A stretch of 40,866 nt of DNA from contig NZ_MIAM01000023.1 in assembly GCF_001830555.1 (NCBI RefSeq), forward strand, positions 56,143 to 97,008, in the 5' to 3' direction. The first letter of the stretch is position 1. Every line of letters begins with the position of its first letter. A program made the translations under genes and the position numbers. This stretch comes from Sphingopyxis sp. RIFCSPHIGHO2_12_FULL_65_19. GTDB lineage: Bacteria > Pseudomonadota > Alphaproteobacteria > Sphingomonadales > Sphingomonadaceae. This document shows positions 38,317 to 40,866 of this stretch, one piece after another. The notes under the pieces were generated by a model, which was given only the letters and a program-made list of their open reading frames with translations, searched no databases and had not been told where the DNA came from.

Positions 38317-40866
38317 GCGATACGCCCGATCCCGGCTTTGCCGAACTGGTCGCCGCGACCAACTACAGCTTCCTGCGCGGCGCCTCGCATCCCGCCGAGA
38401 TGGTCGCCGAGGCGATCGCTCTCGGCATGACCGGCATCGGCATCGCCGACCGCAACAGCGTCGCGGGGGTGGTGCGGGCGCTGACTGGGCTGCGCAAGCT
38501 CCACGAAGACGCCGCAGAAGAGGGAATGGAACTGCCCCCCTTCAAACTCGTCGTCGGCGCCCGGCTGGTCTTCGACGACGGCACCCCCGACATTGTCGCC
38601 TATCCGACCACGCGTCATGGCTGGGGCCGACTGACGCGGATGCTGACCATTGGCAATCGCCGCACCACAAAGGGCGACTGCGTGATGAAACTCAAGAATC
38701 TGCTGATTCACTGCGAGGATATGATCCTGATCGCGATGGCGGCCGAAAAGGATGAACGCATCCTGCGCCGCATCGCCGAGGTCGCACCGGACTCGCTTTG
38801 GCTGGGCGCAACGATGCCGAGAGGCGGCCGCGATCGACGCCGTCTTGCCCGGCTGGAATCGCTGGCGGACCGGGTCGGCATTCCGATGCTCGCCACCAAC
38901 GACGCGCTTTACGCGACGCGCGAGCAACGGCCGCTTCACGATGTCATCACCTGCATCCGCGAAGGCACGAACCTCCATGATGCCGGCCGCTTGCTGCGCG
39001 CCAATGGCGAACGTCATCTGAAGTCGCCGCACGAAATGCGCCGCCTGTTCCGCTCCTGCCCCGAAGCGGTCGACGAGAGCGGAAAGATTCTCGATCGCAT
39101 CACCTTTTCGCTGCGCGACCTGGAATATGAATATCCGCACGAGCCGGTTCCCGAAGGCTGGGAGCCCCAAAGCTGGCTCGAACATATGGTGATGGAGGCG
39201 GCCAACAAACTCCATCCGGGCGGATTGCCCTACCGTTGGCAGGAGGTGCTCGACGAGGAACTCTCCCTCATCCGCAAATGCAGATTCGCCTGCTACTTCC
39301 TGACCGTCCACGACATCGTCAATTTCGCGCGCACGCGTGACCCGCCCATCCTTTGTCAGGGACGCGGTTCGGCAGCCAATTCGCTCGTCTGCTATCTGCT
39401 CGAAATCACCTCCATCGACCCCATTGCGAACAATCTGCTTTTCACCCGCTTTCTGTCCGAAGAACGGCGCGAGCCACCCGACATCGACGTCGATTTCGAG
39501 CACGAGCGACGCGAAGAGGTGATGCAATATATCTATCGCCGTTACACGCGGCGGCGCGCCGGCATCGCCGCGACGGTGATCCATTACCGACCGCGCAGCG
39601 CAGTGCGCGAGGTCGGTAAGGTGCTTGGGCTCAGCGAGGACATAACCCAGCGACTCGCCGATACGACCTGGGGCAGCTGGGGCAGCGAAATGCCGGTCGA
39701 ACGCTTTGTCGAAGCGGGCCTCGATCCTGAGCTGGACGATATCGCGCGGCTGCAATGGATCGTCGCGCAGCTACTCACCTTTCCGCGCCACCTGTCGCAG
39801 CATGTCGGTGGCTATGTGTTGACCGAGGACCGGCTCGACGAGACGGTGCCGATCCACAATGCCGCAATGGAGGACCGCACCTTCATCGAATGGGACAAGG
39901 ACGATATCGACGAACTGCGACTGATGAAGGTCGATGTGCTTGCGCTCGGGATGCTCACTTGCATCCGCAAATGTTTCGATCTCATGCGGCTGCACGATCT
40001 GGGCGATCATGACCTCCGCAACGTTCCGGCGGAAGATTCGGACGTTTACGATATGCTGTGCAAGGGAGACAGCGTGGGCGTTTTTCAGGTCGAAAGCCGC
40101 GCCCAAATAAACATGCTGCCACGCCTGCGCCCAAGGGAACTCTACGATTTGGTCATCCAGGTGGCGATCGTCCGTCCCGGCCCGATCGAGGGGGATATGG
40201 TCCACCCCTATCTGAAGCGTCGCAGCGGGGAAGAGGCAGTCGACTATCCTTCGCCTGCGCCGCCACATGATCCGCAGGAACTGTTCAATCTGCTCCGCAG
40301 GACATGTGGCGTTCCCCTTTTTCAGGAACAGGCGATGAAACTCGCCATCGTCGCCGCGGAGTTCACCCCCGACGAAGCCAACGGCCTGCGGCGCGCGATG
40401 GCGACCTTTCGCAATGCCGGAACGATCCATCAATATAAGGAGAAGATGATCGGCGGGATGGTCCGCCGCGGATACGAGGCCGATTTCGCAGCCCGATGTT
40501 TCAAACAGATCGAGGGCTTTGGCAGCTATGGCTTTCCCGAAAGCCATGCCCAGTCGTTCGCCAAGCTCGTCTATGTGTCGTCGTGGCTGAAATGCCACCA
40601 CCCCGCCGTCTTCGCGTGCGGCATCCTCAATTCGCAGCCGATGGGTTTTTATGCCCCCGCGCAGCTCGTGCGCGATGCGCAGGAGCATGGGGTCGAGGTG
40701 CGCGAGGTCGATGTGAACGCCAGCTGTTGGGACAACAGCCTGGAACGGAAAGACGACGGCAGTCTCGCGCTGCGGCTCGGTTTCCGGCAGGTTGACGGGT
40801 TTCGCGAGGAGTGGGCGCGGCAGATCGTCGCGGCGCAGCGCGCGCCCTTTGCGCCGGTCGAAGAAC
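38313..40866 (+). CDS. dnaE2: Error-prone DNA polymerase III alpha DnaE2 (3' truncated by window edge)
   Basis: The frame is open from ATG 38313 to the last base (851 codons, roughly three quarters to four fifths of the usual length). The N-terminal PHP-like domain opens ELVAATNYSFLRGASHPAEM. The polymerase active site is clear: LCQGRGSAANSLVCYLLEIT, then D390 and D392 in PPDIDVDFEHERREE, and the third acid in LMKVDVLALGML. FQVESRAQINMLPRLRP and VQVAIVRPGPIEGDMVHPY-type segments follow, then IEGFGSYGFPESHAQSFAKL. It performs translesion synthesis after DNA damage. The 4-base overlap with imuB shows one SOS operon. Confidence 0.96.
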   Translation, partial: MSDTPDPGFAELVAATNYSFLRGASHPAEMVAEAIALGMTGIGIADRNSVAGVVRALTGLRKLHEDAAEEGMELPPFKLVVGARLVFDDGTPDIVAYPTTRHGWGRLTRMLTIGNRRTTKGDCVMKLKNLLIHCEDMILIAMAAEKDERILRRIAEVAPDSLWLGATMPRGGRDRRRLARLESLADRVGIPMLATNDALYATREQRPLHDVITCIREGTNLHDAGRLLRANGERHLKSPHEMRRLFRSCPEAVDESGKILDRITFSLRDLEYEYPHEPVPEGWEPQSWLEHMVMEAANKLHPGGLPYRWQEVLDEELSLIRKCRFACYFLTVHDIVNFARTRDPPILCQGRGSAANSLVCYLLEITSIDPIANNLLFTRFLSEERREPPDIDVDFEHERREEVMQYIYRRYTRRRAGIAATVIHYRPRSAVREVGKVLGLSEDITQRLADTTWGSWGSEMPVERFVEAGLDPELDDIARLQWIVAQLLTFPRHLSQHVGGYVLTEDRLDETVPIHNAAMEDRTFIEWDKDDIDELRLMKVDVLALGMLTCIRKCFDLMRLHDLGDHDLRNVPAEDSDVYDMLCKGDSVGVFQVESRAQINMLPRLRPRELYDLVIQVAIVRPGPIEGDMVHPYLKRRSGEEAVDYPSPAPPHDPQELFNLLRRTCGVPLFQEQAMKLAIVAAEFTPDEANGLRRAMATFRNAGTIHQYKEKMIGGMVRRGYEADFAARCFKQIEGFGSYGFPESHAQSFAKLVYVSSWLKCHHPAVFACGILNSQPMGFYAPAQLVRDAQEHGVEVREVDVNASCWDNSLERKDDGSLALRLGFRQVDGFREEWARQIVAAQRAPFAPVEE

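Noticed and set aside
34123-39755. Other long minus-strand frames opposite the outer-membrane factor, imuB and dnaE2 genes
   Set aside because: Same cause: codon bias of the real + strand genes keeps antisense frames open. Their translations are Arg/Ala/Gly-rich and show no family motifs.
1-40866. Mobile element, prophage, CRISPR or RNA gene
   Set aside because: I found no transposase, integrase, phage or Cas-like protein, no regularly spaced repeat array and no tRNA-like cloverleaf or rRNA segment. The repeats seen are short dispersed palindromes.

Overview
The window is a GC-rich alphaproteobacterial chromosome segment, most likely from a sphingomonad (Sphingopyxis or Sphingomonas type). 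The grounds are the long TonB-dependent receptors of the Xanthomonas/Caulobacter/sphingomonad kind, the imuA-imuB-dnaE2 cassette with an alphaproteobacterial direct-repeat LexA box, and short palindromic intergenic repeats I associate with this group. The genus is an inference from gene style, not from a marker gene. I saw no rRNA, tRNA, CRISPR array, transposase, integrase or phage gene.

Region 1 (1-10042) is acyl-CoA and valine catabolism. It opens with the 3' end of a fatty-acid oxidation 3-hydroxyacyl-CoA dehydrogenase and a tiny secreted protein. A minus-strand run from 9056 down to 1116 then encodes every step from isobutyryl-CoA to propionyl-CoA: acyl-CoA dehydrogenase, enoyl-CoA hydratase, 3-hydroxyisobutyryl-CoA hydrolase, MmsB and MmsA. 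Interspersed are a NodB-type deacetylase, a lipoprotein, an I78-type protease-inhibitor lipoprotein, a RidA-family protein and an 89-residue membrane protein. A divergent LysR regulator faces mmsA across about 98 bp carrying a chain of TGCA half-sites.

Region 2 (10053-29900) is a pectin/uronate utilisation locus. It holds an MFS uronate-type transporter, a fumarylacetoacetate-hydrolase-family enzyme, a Tat-exported GH43 enzyme, two TonB-dependent receptors, a PL1 pectate lyase, an exported cupin, two exported esterases, KDG kinase, KduD, KduI, a LacI-family regulator and a secreted beta-helix protein of unknown activity. Five copies of a 14-bp motif, TGACACCGGTTACC or its reverse complement, lie in four intergenic regions and precede every transcription unit of the locus, including the regulator region. 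They mark a probable single LacI regulon. Logic: receptors import oligouronides, periplasmic lyase, esterases and GH43 trim them, the MFS carrier brings monomers into the cytoplasm, and KduI, KduD and KdgK convert them to KDPG. KDPG aldolase, GH28 and GH105 genes are not in the window.

Region 3 (30119-35925) is a complete RND tripartite efflux operon (adaptor, inner-membrane pump, outer-membrane factor) with an inverted repeat at its promoter but no local regulator.

Region 4 (36075-40866) is the SOS mutagenesis cassette imuA-imuB-dnaE2. A LexA box sits immediately before imuA, and dnaE2 runs off the right edge.

The clearest under-described elements are the LacI regulon with its two receptor-enzyme pairs, the beta-helix protein at 25360-27039, the exported cupin at 18434-18835, and a second tandem operator-like repeat upstream of the second receptor.
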